Source: Oscillospiraceae bacterium (GTDB taxonomy: Bacteria > Bacillota > Clostridia > Oscillospirales > Acutalibacteraceae). Taken from it: a DNA stretch of 42,942 nt. A model generated the notes under the pieces. The model saw nothing but the letters and a program-made list of their open reading frames with translations, did no database searches and was not told the DNA's origin. Positions 29,987 to 39,339 of this stretch are shown piece by piece. The stretch is taken from contig WRMQ01000009.1 of the NCBI GenBank assembly GCA_009777055.1, positions 1-42,942 on the forward strand. The letters are read 5' to 3'. Within the stretch, counting starts at the first letter, position 1. Every line of letters begins with the position of its first letter. The position numbers and the translations under genes were made by a program.

Positions 29987-30002
29987 CAGGTATATGCACG
30001 CA

Positions 30003-30043
30003 AAACCCGGATGGCCGCGAAGCCATCCGGGTTTGGTTTTTTT
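30003..30043. terminator. Rho-independent terminator (convergent yoeB / topB)
   Basis: AAACCCGGATGGC-CGCGAA-GCCATCCGGGTTT stem followed by GGTTTTTTT. Confidence 0.85.
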
Positions 30044-32218
30044 CTATTTTTCCTCCTGGGCCATCTTCAGCAAATCCCCCAGGGTGGAGCGCTCCTCCTT
30101 CTTTTGTCCCTGAAGATAGCGCTCCGTCTCGCGCTTGTTGGCTCCGGCGGTTTCGCGGCGCTGCTCAAACTCGCTCAGGCGTTCCCGGAAGCCGCACACG
30201 CAGAAAAAGCTGCGCTTTTCGCCCTCTCCACGCAGCTCCAGCTTCTTGTGGCATTCCGGGCAGCGGGCGTTGGTGATCACGCTCACGGATTTGCGGTAGC
30301 CGCAGTCCCGGTCGGGGCAGATATACATGCGGCCCTTCTTGCCGTTGACGTCCAGCAGCTGCCTGCCGCAGTCGGGGCAGCGCTCCTGGGTCAGATTTTC
30401 ATGGACATACAGCTCCGTGGAGGCGATGGCCTGAGACACCAGCGCGGCGGCGTATTTGCGCATCTCTTCGGTGAATTTGCCGGCCTGCTCCCGCCCCTGG
30501 GCAATGCCCGTCAGCTGCTGCTCCCACTGCGCCGTCAGGGCCGCCGATTTCAGCTCGGAGGGCACGATTCGAATGAGCTGCTTTCCCTTGGCCGTGGGCA
30601 CGAGCTCCTTGCCCTGGCGTTCGACGTAAAAGGTGTCGAAAAGCTTTTCGATGATATCCGCGCGGGTGGCGGGGGTTCCCAGCGCGGGGGGGTTGAGATA
30701 AGCGCTGGCCGCCGCCTTCGGGAGCTCCGGCGGGTTTTCCATGGCGGTCAAAAGCGTCGCCTCGGTATATCTTCCGGGGGGCTTTGTCTTTCCGGCCTGG
30801 ATGGTGATGGAGCCCGGCGCGAGGCTCATCCCCTGTGTCAGCACGGGCAGGGACTGCCGGCGCAGGTCGCTGTCGTCTTGTTCATCGTCGTCCTCGGCGC
30901 TTGAGATGCCGTAAACAGCCTTCCAGCCGGGGTTGCGCACGGTCTTGCCTCTGGTATAAAAGCTGTGGGGCCCGATCTGGATTCGCACCTTGACCTCGTC
31001 GTATTCATGCGGGGCGCCGAGCACGGCCAGAAAGCGGCGGACAATCAGGTCGTAGATATGCCCCTCCTCCCGGCTGAGCTTGGCGAAGCTGGCCTGCTCC
31101 TCCGTGGGGAGAATGGCGTGGTGGTCGGTGACCTTCGCGTTGTTGACCAGATAGCGCGTGGAAAGCGGCCTTTGCCGCAGCAGCGCCGAGGCCGTGTCCC
31201 GGTACGCGCCCTGGGCGACCGCCCGCAGCCGGTCAGGCAGGCTGGCCACCACGTCGTCGGGGATATAGCGGGAATCCGTGCGGGGATAGGTCACCAGCTT
31301 GTGGAACTCGTAGAGGCTCTGCATATACCCCAGGGTCTGCTTGGCGGAGTAGCCGTACTTTTTATTGGCGTCCCGCTGCAGCTCCGTCAGGTCATAGGCC
31401 GCCGGAGGGGCCTGGCTCTTGAATTCCTTCCGGAGCTCGGCCACCGCGGCCTTTTTGCCCTGCAGGCTTTTCAAAAGCTCCTCCGCGGCCGCGCGCTCAA
31501 AGAAGCGCGTCTGCTTGTTTTTATCCTGATAAATCGCGCTGAAGCCCTGAAAAGAGGCGCGAAGCGTGTAAAACTCTTTGGGGCGAAAGCGCAGGATCTC
31601 CTCCTCCCGCTGAACGATCAGCGCCAGGGTGGGTGTCTGCACCCGCCCGGCGGAAAGCTGCGCGTTGTGCTTGCAGGTGAGGGCCCGCGTGATGTTCAAG
31701 CCCACCAGCCAGTCCGCCTCGGCGCGGGCCTGCGCGGCTCTGTAAAGATTTTCGTATTCGCGCCCGGGCTTCAGTCTGGCGAAGCCCTCCTTGATGGCTT
31801 TATCCGTCTGGGAGGAGATCCACAGCCTTTTCAGCGGCTTTTTGCAGGCGGCTTTCGCGAGAATCCAGCGGGCGACCAGCTCCCCCTCGCGCCCGGCGTC
31901 GGTGGCGATGACGATTTCGCCGACATCCGCCCGGCGCAGGAGGGCCGAGACCGCGCTGAACTGCTTACCGGTCTGCTTGATCACCGTCAGCTGCATCTTT
32001 TTCGGCAGCATGGGCAGGTCCTCCAGGCGCCATTGCTGGTATTTGTTGTCGTAGGCCTCGGGGTCGGCGAGGGTCACCAGGTGCCCCAGGGCCCAGGTGA
32101 CAATGTAGTTGCCGCCCATCAGGCAGCCGGGGCCGTTCTGGCGGCAGCCCAGCACCCGGGCAATTTCCCGGGCGACGGAGGGCTTTTCGGCGAGGACAAG
32201 AGTTTTGCTGGCTGGCAT
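30044..32218 (-). CDS. topB: DNA topoisomerase III (type IA)
   Basis: KTLVLAEKPSVAREIARVLG, TYPRTDSRYIPDDV, C-terminal zinc-ribbon CPDCGRQLLDVNGKKGRMYICPDRDCGYRKS. Confidence 0.95.
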   Translation of the reverse strand: MPASKTLVLAEKPSVAREIARVLGCRQNGPGCLMGGNYIVTWALGHLVTLADPEAYDNKYQQWRLEDLPMLPKKMQLTVIKQTGKQFSAVSALLRRADVGEIVIATDAGREGELVARWILAKAACKKPLKRLWISSQTDKAIKEGFARLKPGREYENLYRAAQARAEADWLVGLNITRALTCKHNAQLSAGRVQTPTLALIVQREEEILRFRPKEFYTLRASFQGFSAIYQDKNKQTRFFERAAAEELLKSLQGKKAAVAELRKEFKSQAPPAAYDLTELQRDANKKYGYSAKQTLGYMQSLYEFHKLVTYPRTDSRYIPDDVVASLPDRLRAVAQGAYRDTASALLRQRPLSTRYLVNNAKVTDHHAILPTEEQASFAKLSREEGHIYDLIVRRFLAVLGAPHEYDEVKVRIQIGPHSFYTRGKTVRNPGWKAVYGISSAEDDDEQDDSDLRRQSLPVLTQGMSLAPGSITIQAGKTKPPGRYTEATLLTAMENPPELPKAAASAYLNPPALGTPATRADIIEKLFDTFYVERQGKELVPTAKGKQLIRIVPSELKSAALTAQWEQQLTGIAQGREQAGKFTEEMRKYAAALVSQAIASTELYVHENLTQERCPDCGRQLLDVNGKKGRMYICPDRDCGYRKSVSVITNARCPECHKKLELRGEGEKRSFFCVCGFRERLSEFEQRRETAGANKRETERYLQGQKKEERSTLGDLLKMAQEEK

Positions 32219-32329
32219 GGCGTTCCCTTTCCAGATTTCAATAGATTTAAAAAGATAGATTTTTAAAATTATAGCACGTTTCCGGCGAAAAAGCAATATC
32301 CGTGCCGCCGCATATAATAGACTGACACG

Positions 32330-33139
32330 ATGCGGGGGAGGCAAAATTTCTTGAAGTGGTTTTTGGCGCTCAATCCGGTTTGGCAGGGCTTTCTGGCTAC
32401 GTTGTTTTCCTATTCCGTAACAGCGTTGGGGGCGGGCATGGTCTTTTGCTTCAAGGCCATGAACCAGAAGGTCCTTGATTTTATGCTGGGCTTTTCCGCC
32501 GGGGTTATGGTCGCCGCGTCTTTTTGGTCGCTGCTGGACCCGGCGATCGCGCTTTCCGAAGCGCTTGGCGGCAGCGCGTGGCTTACGCCCACCCTAGGCT
32601 TTCTGCTGGGCGGAGGGCTCATCATCGGCTCCGACATAGGCCTTTCCAGGGCGGCCCGGTTTCAGGCCGGCGGCACACGCTTAAAGCGCTGTATTTTATT
32701 GGCCTGTGCCGTGACACTCCATAATATACCGGAGGGCCTGGCCATTGGCGTGGCCTTTGGCAGCGCGGCCCTGGGGATTGAGGGCGCGTCGGTTTCCGGC
32801 GCGGTTATGCTCGCGCTGGGCATCGGGCTGCAAAACTTCCCCGAAGGGCTGTGCGTCGCCATGCCCCTGCGAAGGGAGGGCGCGAGCCGCCGGAAAAGCT
32901 TTTTGATCGGGCAGGCCTCGGGCGCCGTCGAGCCCCCGGCCGGTGTCCTCGGTGTTCTTTTCGCCCTGTCCGTGCGCGGCGCCCTGCCGCTGGTGCTGTC
33001 CTTTTCCGCCGGAGCCATGATCGCGGTCGTGTGCTCTGAGCTGATCCCAGAATCGTTCAAGGACAATAAAACAATCGCGGCCCTTGGCGTTCTTTTCGGC
33101 TTCGCGGCCATGATGGCGCTGGATGTGGCGCTGGGCTGA
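32330..33139 (+). CDS. ZIP-family divalent metal transporter (ZupT-like)
   Basis: HNIPEGLAIGVAFGSA, GIGLQNFPEGLCVAMPL, multiple TMs; exact start uncertain. Confidence 0.9.
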   Translation: MRGRQNFLKWFLALNPVWQGFLATLFSYSVTALGAGMVFCFKAMNQKVLDFMLGFSAGVMVAASFWSLLDPAIALSEALGGSAWLTPTLGFLLGGGLIIGSDIGLSRAARFQAGGTRLKRCILLACAVTLHNIPEGLAIGVAFGSAALGIEGASVSGAVMLALGIGLQNFPEGLCVAMPLRREGASRRKSFLIGQASGAVEPPAGVLGVLFALSVRGALPLVLSFSAGAMIAVVCSELIPESFKDNKTIAALGVLFGFAAMMALDVALG

Positions 33140-33302
33140 GGGCGTTTTTATTTCTGGGAAAGCAAAAAAAACGCAAAAAACTTTAGACCGTTTAACCTTT
33201 GCTTGCTGAAAAATGTTGAAATAATTCGAATTCTTTTCGAATTAAGGCTCAAACCATCTTGTTAAAGCTCAAAATGGCCACAATTTCGTCTAAAAAAAGG
33301 AC

Positions 33303-33333
33303 TTGACCTTGCAGGACCTGCAGGCTTTAAAAT
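33303..33333 (+). promoter_or_regulatory. MerR-type promoter: TTGACC-N19-TAAAAT with centred dyad TGCAGG-A-CCTGCA
   Basis: 19-bp spacer and spacer-embedded palindrome immediately upstream of a MerR gene. Confidence 0.75.
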
Positions 33334-33366
33334 AGTGCAATAGCCGGCAACAGAAAGGAAGCAAGC

Positions 33367-34281
33367 ATGGAGAACAACAAAGAAACAAACAGAAGAATAA
33401 ACAAAGAAACAAAGAAAGAAGCAAGCATGGAAAACAAGAATATAGAAAGCAAGAGCACGGAAGGCATAAAAAAGACGGACAAGCTGCTTTCCATCAAGGA
33501 ATTTTCGGAGATGATTGATCTTGAGCAAAGCGTGCTGCGCTACTGGGACGAGATTGGGATATTTCCCCCTGCCCTGCGCAACACAGATAACGGCTATCGG
33601 TTCTATTCGCCGGATCAGATTATTTTCGTCAACTTTATAAAGGTCCTCAGCAGCCTGAAGATCTCGCTGAAGGTCATCGGGAGCATTCGCAGGGAGCGCA
33701 CGCCCGAGACCATTCTGCGGCTGATGGAAAAGCAGGAAAACGTTCTTGACCAGGAGCTCAAGCGGCTGCAGGAGGCCTATTCCACGATTCATGTGCTGCG
33801 GGGCACCATACAGCAGGGTATGAATGTTCAGGACGCCGACCAAATTTCCGTGCAGCCGCTGGGCTCCATGCAGATTACGCTTGGGCCGCGCAACAAATCC
33901 GGGGAGCAGTTCGATTTTTATCGGGAATTTACGCGATATTGCAAATACGCGAAGAAAAACCGGATCAATCTCAATACCCCCATCGGCGGTTATTTTGAGT
34001 CCATGGAGGCGTTTTGCAAAAAACCCTGGGCGCCAACGCATTTTTTCTCGGTGGATCCCCAGGGCAAGGACAATCGGCCGGCCGGCCGGTATCTGGTTGG
34101 CTACCGGCGGGGCCTTTACGGGCGGATGGAAGACACGGCCCAGCGCCTGAAGGAGCACGCCGCGCAGCACGGGCTGTCGTTCAGCGGCCCGGTTTATGTG
34201 GTCTATCTTCTGGACGAGATCAGCATGAACGACCCCTCGCAGTATCTGTCGCAGATTTGCGTGGCCTGCCAGCCGGAATAG
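33367..34281 (+). CDS. MerR-family regulator with putative GyrI-like effector domain
   Basis: LLSIKEFSEMIDLEQSVLRYWDEIGIFPPALRNTDNGYRFYSPDQIIFVNFI; possible alternative in-frame start at 33427. Confidence 0.88.
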   Translation: MENNKETNRRINKETKKEASMENKNIESKSTEGIKKTDKLLSIKEFSEMIDLEQSVLRYWDEIGIFPPALRNTDNGYRFYSPDQIIFVNFIKVLSSLKISLKVIGSIRRERTPETILRLMEKQENVLDQELKRLQEAYSTIHVLRGTIQQGMNVQDADQISVQPLGSMQITLGPRNKSGEQFDFYREFTRYCKYAKKNRINLNTPIGGYFESMEAFCKKPWAPTHFFSVDPQGKDNRPAGRYLVGYRRGLYGRMEDTAQRLKEHAAQHGLSFSGPVYVVYLLDEISMNDPSQYLSQICVACQPE

Positions 34282-34307
34282 CCTGTTGTACATATTTAAA
34301 TAGCAGA

Positions 34308-34348
34308 GAAATCAATTTTGCTGTCATCGCTGCGGCAAAATTGATTTC
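34308..34348. other. Perfect 14-bp stem hairpin GAAATCAATTTTGC ... GCAAAATTGATTTC
   Basis: Direct reading; between the merR stop and the rnf promoter. Confidence 0.7.
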
Positions 34349-34368
34349 TTGCTTCAGCGGCGGCTCTC

Positions 34369-34397
34369 TTGACAAGCTCTTTCTCTTCTGTTACAAT
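34369..34397 (+). promoter_or_regulatory. Putative sigma-A promoter TTGACA-N17-TACAAT for the rnf operon
   Basis: Near-perfect consensus, 17-bp spacer. Confidence 0.75.
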
Positions 34398-34465
34398 TTA
34401 TCGTAGGCAGGTGCGGTCAGCCTGAAAATATGATTGTTATCTAAAAAATAAATATCTAAAATAGA

Positions 34466-35791
34466 GTGGTAGGTGCCATGGGAATTTTTACGCGGTCTGG
34501 CCTGAAGCTTGGCCATCACAAACGAACCAGCGGGATGCAAGCCCTGCGTGTCGGTGACTGCGACTGCAAAAGCGTCGTTTTACCGATGAAACAGCACATC
34601 GGCGCGGCCTGCGAAGCCCTGGTGAAGCCAGGCGAACGGGTTTTGGCGGGGCAGCTGATCGGCGACACCGACGCGAGGGTGGCGGCGCCCGTGCACGCGA
34701 GCATCTCGGGCCTGGTGAAAAAAATCGGCACGGTCCGCCTGGCGGACGGCGAGGACGTGCGGGCTGTCGAGATTGAGTCCGACGGCCTGATGGAGCATAT
34801 CGAATACCTGCCGCCTCGGGTGGAATCCCTGGATGATTTCATCGCGGCGGTGCGCGCCTCGGGGCTTGTGGGCCTGGGCGGCGCGGGCTACCCCGCCCAC
34901 GCGAAGCTGCGCGGCAGCGTGGGGAAGGTGGATACCCTGCTCGTCAACGGGGCGGAGTGCGAGCCCTTCGTCACCGCCGACCACCGCGAAATGCTGGACG
35001 CGGCCGCCGACGTGATCGACGGCATCCACCAGCTTTGCCGCTGGATGGAGATCGGCAGGGCCGTGATCGGCATTGAGAACAACAAGCCCGACGCCATCGC
35101 CCTGCTGCGCGGCCTTTGCGCCGGGGCAAGCACGCCGGCGCTTTCCATTTCCGTCAAGGCCGTGCCCAGCCGCTATCCCCAGGGCTCGAACAAGCAGCTC
35201 AGCCAGACGCTCACGGGGCGTGTGATCCCTCTGGGGGGCCGGCTGAGCGACGTGGGTCTGGTGATGATGAACGTGGTGAGCACGGCGTTTCTGGGGCGTT
35301 ATCTGCGCACGGGCAAGCCCCTGATCAGCCGGACGGTGACCATCGACGGCGACGCCGTGCCCAAGCCGGTGAACCTGCGCGTGCCCATCGGCATCAGCCT
35401 GCGGGAGCTGCTGGCGTTCTGCGGAATGGCGGAGGCCAACCCGTCGAAAATCATTCTGGGGGGTCCCATGATGGGCCGCGTTGTTCCCGATCTGGACACG
35501 GTGATCGGCAAATGCGACGGGGCGGTTCTTTTGCTGGGCCGCCGCGCGGCGAAGCCAAAGCCCGAAACCCCCTGCATCCGCTGCGGCGCCTGCGTATCCG
35601 CCTGCCCCATGCGGCTGCGGCCGCTCCTGCTGGAGCGGGCCTGCCTGGCGCGGGAGACGGAGACCCTGGTGCGGCTGAACGCGTCCGCCTGCCTGGAGTG
35701 TGGCTGCTGCGCCTATATCTGCCCGGCGGGACGGGAGCTTGTGCAGAGAATACAACGCGGGAAAAAACTGGCGAAAGGAGCGGTGAAATGA
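34466..35791 (+). CDS. rnfC: Electron transport complex subunit RnfC
   Basis: GLVGLGGAGYPAHAKL, LLVNGAECEPFVTADHREM, two ferredoxin clusters CIRCGACVSACP / CLECGCCAYICP. Confidence 0.95.
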   Translation: MVGAMGIFTRSGLKLGHHKRTSGMQALRVGDCDCKSVVLPMKQHIGAACEALVKPGERVLAGQLIGDTDARVAAPVHASISGLVKKIGTVRLADGEDVRAVEIESDGLMEHIEYLPPRVESLDDFIAAVRASGLVGLGGAGYPAHAKLRGSVGKVDTLLVNGAECEPFVTADHREMLDAAADVIDGIHQLCRWMEIGRAVIGIENNKPDAIALLRGLCAGASTPALSISVKAVPSRYPQGSNKQLSQTLTGRVIPLGGRLSDVGLVMMNVVSTAFLGRYLRTGKPLISRTVTIDGDAVPKPVNLRVPIGISLRELLAFCGMAEANPSKIILGGPMMGRVVPDLDTVIGKCDGAVLLLGRRAAKPKPETPCIRCGACVSACPMRLRPLLLERACLARETETLVRLNASACLECGCCAYICPAGRELVQRIQRGKKLAKGAVK

Positions 35792-36762
35792 ACGAAAGTA
35801 TAATGAGCGCTTCGCCGCACATCCGCAGCGCGCGGAGCACGCCGGGCATCATGCTTTTTGTGTGCCTGGCCCTGCTGCCCTCCTTGGCGGCCGCCGTATG
35901 GAATTTCGGCAGCCGCGCGCTGGCGGTTACGGCGGTTTCGGTCGCCTGCTGCGCCGGCTTCGAGGCCCTGTGGAGCCTCGCCCTGAAAAAGAAACAGACC
36001 GTGGGCGACTGGAGCGCCGTGGTCACGGGCCTGCTGCTGGCATTTAACCTGCCCGCCACGCTGCCGCTGTGGATGGTACCCATCGGGGCGGGGGTGGCCA
36101 TCGTGATCGTCAAGCAATTGTTCGGCGGCATCGGCCAGAACTTTGCCAACCCGGCCATCACGGCGCGCATCGTGCTCATGATCAGCTTTACCGCCCAAAT
36201 GACCTCCTGGAACGCGCCCACCGGCCACAGCTGGGGCGCGGACGCGGTCGCCGCGGCCACGCCGATGAACCTGCTTTCGGACGAAAGCGCCGGGCAGGCG
36301 CTGCCCGGCCTGTGGGATATGTTCCTGGGCCGCCACGGCGGCTCGCTGGGCGAAACCTGCGCCCTGGCGCTGCTGCTGGGCGGCATATTCCTGTGCCTGG
36401 TCAAGGTGATCAGCCCGCTGATTCCCCTTTGCTTTGTGGGCACGGTGGCCATATTCAGCTTGCTTTACGGGCGTTTTGACCCGCAGTTCATGGCCTATCA
36501 GATTTTGGGCGGCGGGCTGCTGCTGGGCGCGGTCTTCATGGCGACGGACTACGTTACCGTGCCGGTCAACCGCTGGGGCAAGGTTGTTTTCGCGGTGGGC
36601 TGCGGCCTCGTGACCTGCCTGATCCGCTTTTACGGCAATATGCCGGAGGGCGTGAGCTTCGCCATTCTGCTGATGAACCTGCTCGCGCCGCATATTGAAA
36701 AGCTCACCGCGCCCAGAGCCCTGGGGGAAAAGAGAAAGGGGAAGACCCATGCCAAGGCTTAG
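35788..36762 (+). CDS. rnfD: Electron transport complex subunit RnfD
   Basis: Position in operon; KQLFGGIGQNFANPAITARIVLMISF; DAVAAATPMN flavinylation-like region; MATDYVTVP. Confidence 0.93.
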   Translation: MNESIMSASPHIRSARSTPGIMLFVCLALLPSLAAAVWNFGSRALAVTAVSVACCAGFEALWSLALKKKQTVGDWSAVVTGLLLAFNLPATLPLWMVPIGAGVAIVIVKQLFGGIGQNFANPAITARIVLMISFTAQMTSWNAPTGHSWGADAVAAATPMNLLSDESAGQALPGLWDMFLGRHGGSLGETCALALLLGGIFLCLVKVISPLIPLCFVGTVAIFSLLYGRFDPQFMAYQILGGGLLLGAVFMATDYVTVPVNRWGKVVFAVGCGLVTCLIRFYGNMPEGVSFAILLMNLLAPHIEKLTAPRALGEKRKGKTHAKA

Positions 36763-37258
36763 CCTGAAGGAAATCCTGAAACCGGCGCTGACGCTGACCT
36801 TGATCTGCCTGTGTGTCGCCGGGGCCCTGGCGGCCGTGAACGCCCTGACGGCGGCGCCCATCGCCGCCAACGAAAAGCGCGGGGCCGATCTGGCCCGGCA
36901 GCAGATTTTTCCCGGGGCGGAATTTGAAAGCGGGGGCGATTATTTTATCGCGAAAAAAGACGGCGCCGTCATAGGGTATTGCGTCGAAACCGAGGCCCAG
37001 GGCTACGGCGGGGCGATCAAGGTCGCCACGGGGCTTGGCCCACAGGGAGACATTGTCAGGGTGCAGGTGGTCGCCTGCGACGGCGAAACGCCCGGCCTTG
37101 GCACAAAGGTGAAGGAAGAAGGCTTTCTGGGGCAGTTCATTGGCCAGAAAAACGCCGCGGGCGTGGACGATATCGCCAGCGCGACCTATTCCAGCCGGGG
37201 CGTCGTCCATGCCGTCAACCAGGCGCTGGAGATTTACGGGGAGGTGATCGCGCCATGA
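36749..37258 (+). CDS. rnfG: Electron transport complex subunit RnfG
   Basis: FMN-binding domain YGGAIKVATGLGPQGDIVRVQVVACDGETPGLGTKVKEEGFLGQF...DIASATYSSRGVVHAVNQAL. Confidence 0.93.
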   Translation: MPRLSLKEILKPALTLTLICLCVAGALAAVNALTAAPIAANEKRGADLARQQIFPGAEFESGGDYFIAKKDGAVIGYCVETEAQGYGGAIKVATGLGPQGDIVRVQVVACDGETPGLGTKVKEEGFLGQFIGQKNAAGVDDIASATYSSRGVVHAVNQALEIYGEVIAP

Positions 37259-37920
37259 AAGCAAGAAAAGAAATAAAAGCTGATCTGGGCAAAGAGCTGA
37301 CTAAGGGCTTCCTCAGGGAAAACCCCGTGCTGCGGCTGCTGCTGGGCATGTGCCCCGCCCTGGCCGTGAGCACCACGGTCACGGCGGCGCTGGGGATGGG
37401 CACGGCAGCCTCTATCGTGCTGCTGCTGTCGAACATCATTATTTCCGCCCTGCGCAGAATCATTCCCGACAGAGTGCGCATACCGGCCTATATCACGGTT
37501 ATTGCGGGCCTTGTAACCCTTGTGCAGATGCTCGTCAAGGCCTACGTGCCGGCTATCGACAGCGCGCTGGGGATTTACCTGCCCCTCATCACCGTCAACT
37601 GCATCATCCTCGGCCGCGCGGACGGCTTCGCCAACAGCCACGGCGTGGCGGCCTCGGCCTGCGACGCCATCGGCATGGGCATAGGCTTCACAGCCGCGCT
37701 GACCCTCATCGCGGCGCTGCGCGAAATCTTTGGCGCGGGCGCCTTCGCGGGTATAAGCCTGTTCGGCACGCCCGCCGCGATTTTAATCCTGCCGCCCGGC
37801 GGCTTCTTCGTCTGCGGCTGCATGATCGCCCTGGCGAACAAGCTGCAGGGCCCCAGAGCCAGAAAGCAAGAAAATAAGTGCATGAGCTGCATGGAATGCG
37901 AAGGGGGCTGCGCAACATGA
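37255..37920 (+). CDS. rnfE: Electron transport complex subunit RnfE with Cys-rich C-terminal tail
   Basis: FLRENPVLRLLLGMCPALAVSTTVTAALGMG; LPLITVNCIILGRADGFA; tail CMSCMECEGGC. Confidence 0.93.
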   Translation: MKARKEIKADLGKELTKGFLRENPVLRLLLGMCPALAVSTTVTAALGMGTAASIVLLLSNIIISALRRIIPDRVRIPAYITVIAGLVTLVQMLVKAYVPAIDSALGIYLPLITVNCIILGRADGFANSHGVAASACDAIGMGIGFTAALTLIAALREIFGAGAFAGISLFGTPAAILILPPGGFFVCGCMIALANKLQGPRARKQENKCMSCMECEGGCAT

Positions 37921-38507
37921 CAAAAGAGTGGATTTCCCTGTTTTTCGCGGCGGTGCTCACCGGGAATTTCGTTTTGGCGCGTTTTTTGGGCATCTGCCCG
38001 TTTTTGGGCGTATCGAAAAAGGTCAATACCGCCGTGGGCATGAGCCTGGCCGTGATTTTCGTCATGGCCCTGGCCACAGCCGTGACCTGGCCTCTTAACG
38101 CGCTGCTGGAAAGCAAGGGCCTGGCGTATTTGCAGACCATCGTATTCATCCTGGTCATCGCGGCGCTGGTGCAGCTGGTTGAAATCGTGCTGAAGCGCTA
38201 CATCAAGGCGCTCTACCAGTCCCTGGGGATCTACCTGCCGCTGATCACCACCAACTGCGCGGTGCTGGGCGTGGTGCTGCTCAACGCGCAGGACGGCCTT
38301 GGCTTCGTGTCGTCGATGGTGAATTCCCTGGGCGCCGGCGCGGGCTTTTTGCTGGCCATGGTGATTTTTGCCGGCGTACGCGGCCGTATGGAGCACAGCG
38401 ATATTCCAAAGGCCTTTCAGGGCCTGCCGATCACGCTGGTCGCCGCGTCGATTGTATCCCTGAGCTTTTTGGGCTTCGGCGGAATCGTGGAACAGATTTT
38501 TGCCTGA
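37917..38507 (+). CDS. rnfA: Electron transport complex subunit RnfA
   Basis: LTGNFVLARFLGICPFLGVSKKVNTAVGMSLAV; LPLITTNCAVLGVVLLN. Confidence 0.95.
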   Translation: MTKEWISLFFAAVLTGNFVLARFLGICPFLGVSKKVNTAVGMSLAVIFVMALATAVTWPLNALLESKGLAYLQTIVFILVIAALVQLVEIVLKRYIKALYQSLGIYLPLITTNCAVLGVVLLNAQDGLGFVSSMVNSLGAGAGFLLAMVIFAGVRGRMEHSDIPKAFQGLPITLVAASIVSLSFLGFGGIVEQIFA

Positions 38508-38547
38508 TCATTTTTTCAGCGTACTATAAATCCAAGGAGATGCGCAT

Positions 38548-39339
38548 ATGACATCTATTCTATTGGCCGCCGCCATCGTTGCGGGCATAGGGCTGCTCGC
38601 CGGGGTGGGGCTTGCCATCGCCTCCGTCGTGCTGCATGTGCCCGTGGATGAGCGCGTGCTGCGGCTGAACGAAGCGCTGCCGGGCGTCAATTGCGGCGCC
38701 TGCGGCTACAGCGGCTGCATGGGCTATGCCGAGGCCATCGCCGGGCAGGGCGTGCCCTGCAACCTTTGCACCCCCGGCGGCGAGACGGCCGCGGGGGCTC
38801 TGGCGGAAATCATGGGCGTGCAGGCCGGCAAGGTCGCCGACCGCAACGCCGTGGTGCTCTGCGGCGGCACGGACGAAGCCTGCGGCCAGCGCTGCGGCTA
38901 TCAGGGGGAGCAAAGCTGCGCCGCGGCCGCGCTGCTTTATGGCGGGCCAAAGCTCTGCGGCCGCGGCTGCCTGGGCCTTGGTGACTGCGCCGCCCTCTGC
39001 CCACAGGGGGCCATCACGCTGCGGGAGGGCATTGCCTGGGTAGATCCCGAGCTGTGCCACGGCTGCTCGCTGTGCGTGAACACCTGCCCCAAGGGCATTA
39101 TCACAATGATGGTAGCCCGCGGCAAGGCGCTCAACCTGTGTTCCTCCAGGGCGGAGGGAGCCGTGGTGCGAAAGCAATGCAAGGCGGGCTGCATCGCCTG
39201 CAGGCTATGCCAGCGCGCCTGCCCCACAGGCGCGATCACCGTGGAAAACAATCTGGCCCAAATTGACCTTGAGCTATGCACAGGCTGCGGCCAATGCCTG
39301 GAAAAATGCCCGAAGGGCTGCCTGGTTATGTCGAATTAA
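38548..39339 (+). CDS. rnfB: Electron transport complex subunit RnfB (polyferredoxin)
   Basis: LPGVNCGACGYSGCMGYAEAI, CNLCTPGG, multiple CxxCxxCxxxCP clusters. Confidence 0.94.
   Translation: MTSILLAAAIVAGIGLLAGVGLAIASVVLHVPVDERVLRLNEALPGVNCGACGYSGCMGYAEAIAGQGVPCNLCTPGGETAAGALAEIMGVQAGKVADRNAVVLCGGTDEACGQRCGYQGEQSCAAAALLYGGPKLCGRGCLGLGDCAALCPQGAITLREGIAWVDPELCHGCSLCVNTCPKGIITMMVARGKALNLCSSRAEGAVVRKQCKAGCIACRLCQRACPTGAITVENNLAQIDLELCTGCGQCLEKCPKGCLVMSN

Noticed and set aside
35116-35787. Long N-terminal extension of the RnfD ORF
   Set aside because: Overlaps rnfC in another frame; low-complexity HGARG-type translation; true start is ATG 35788 with its own RBS
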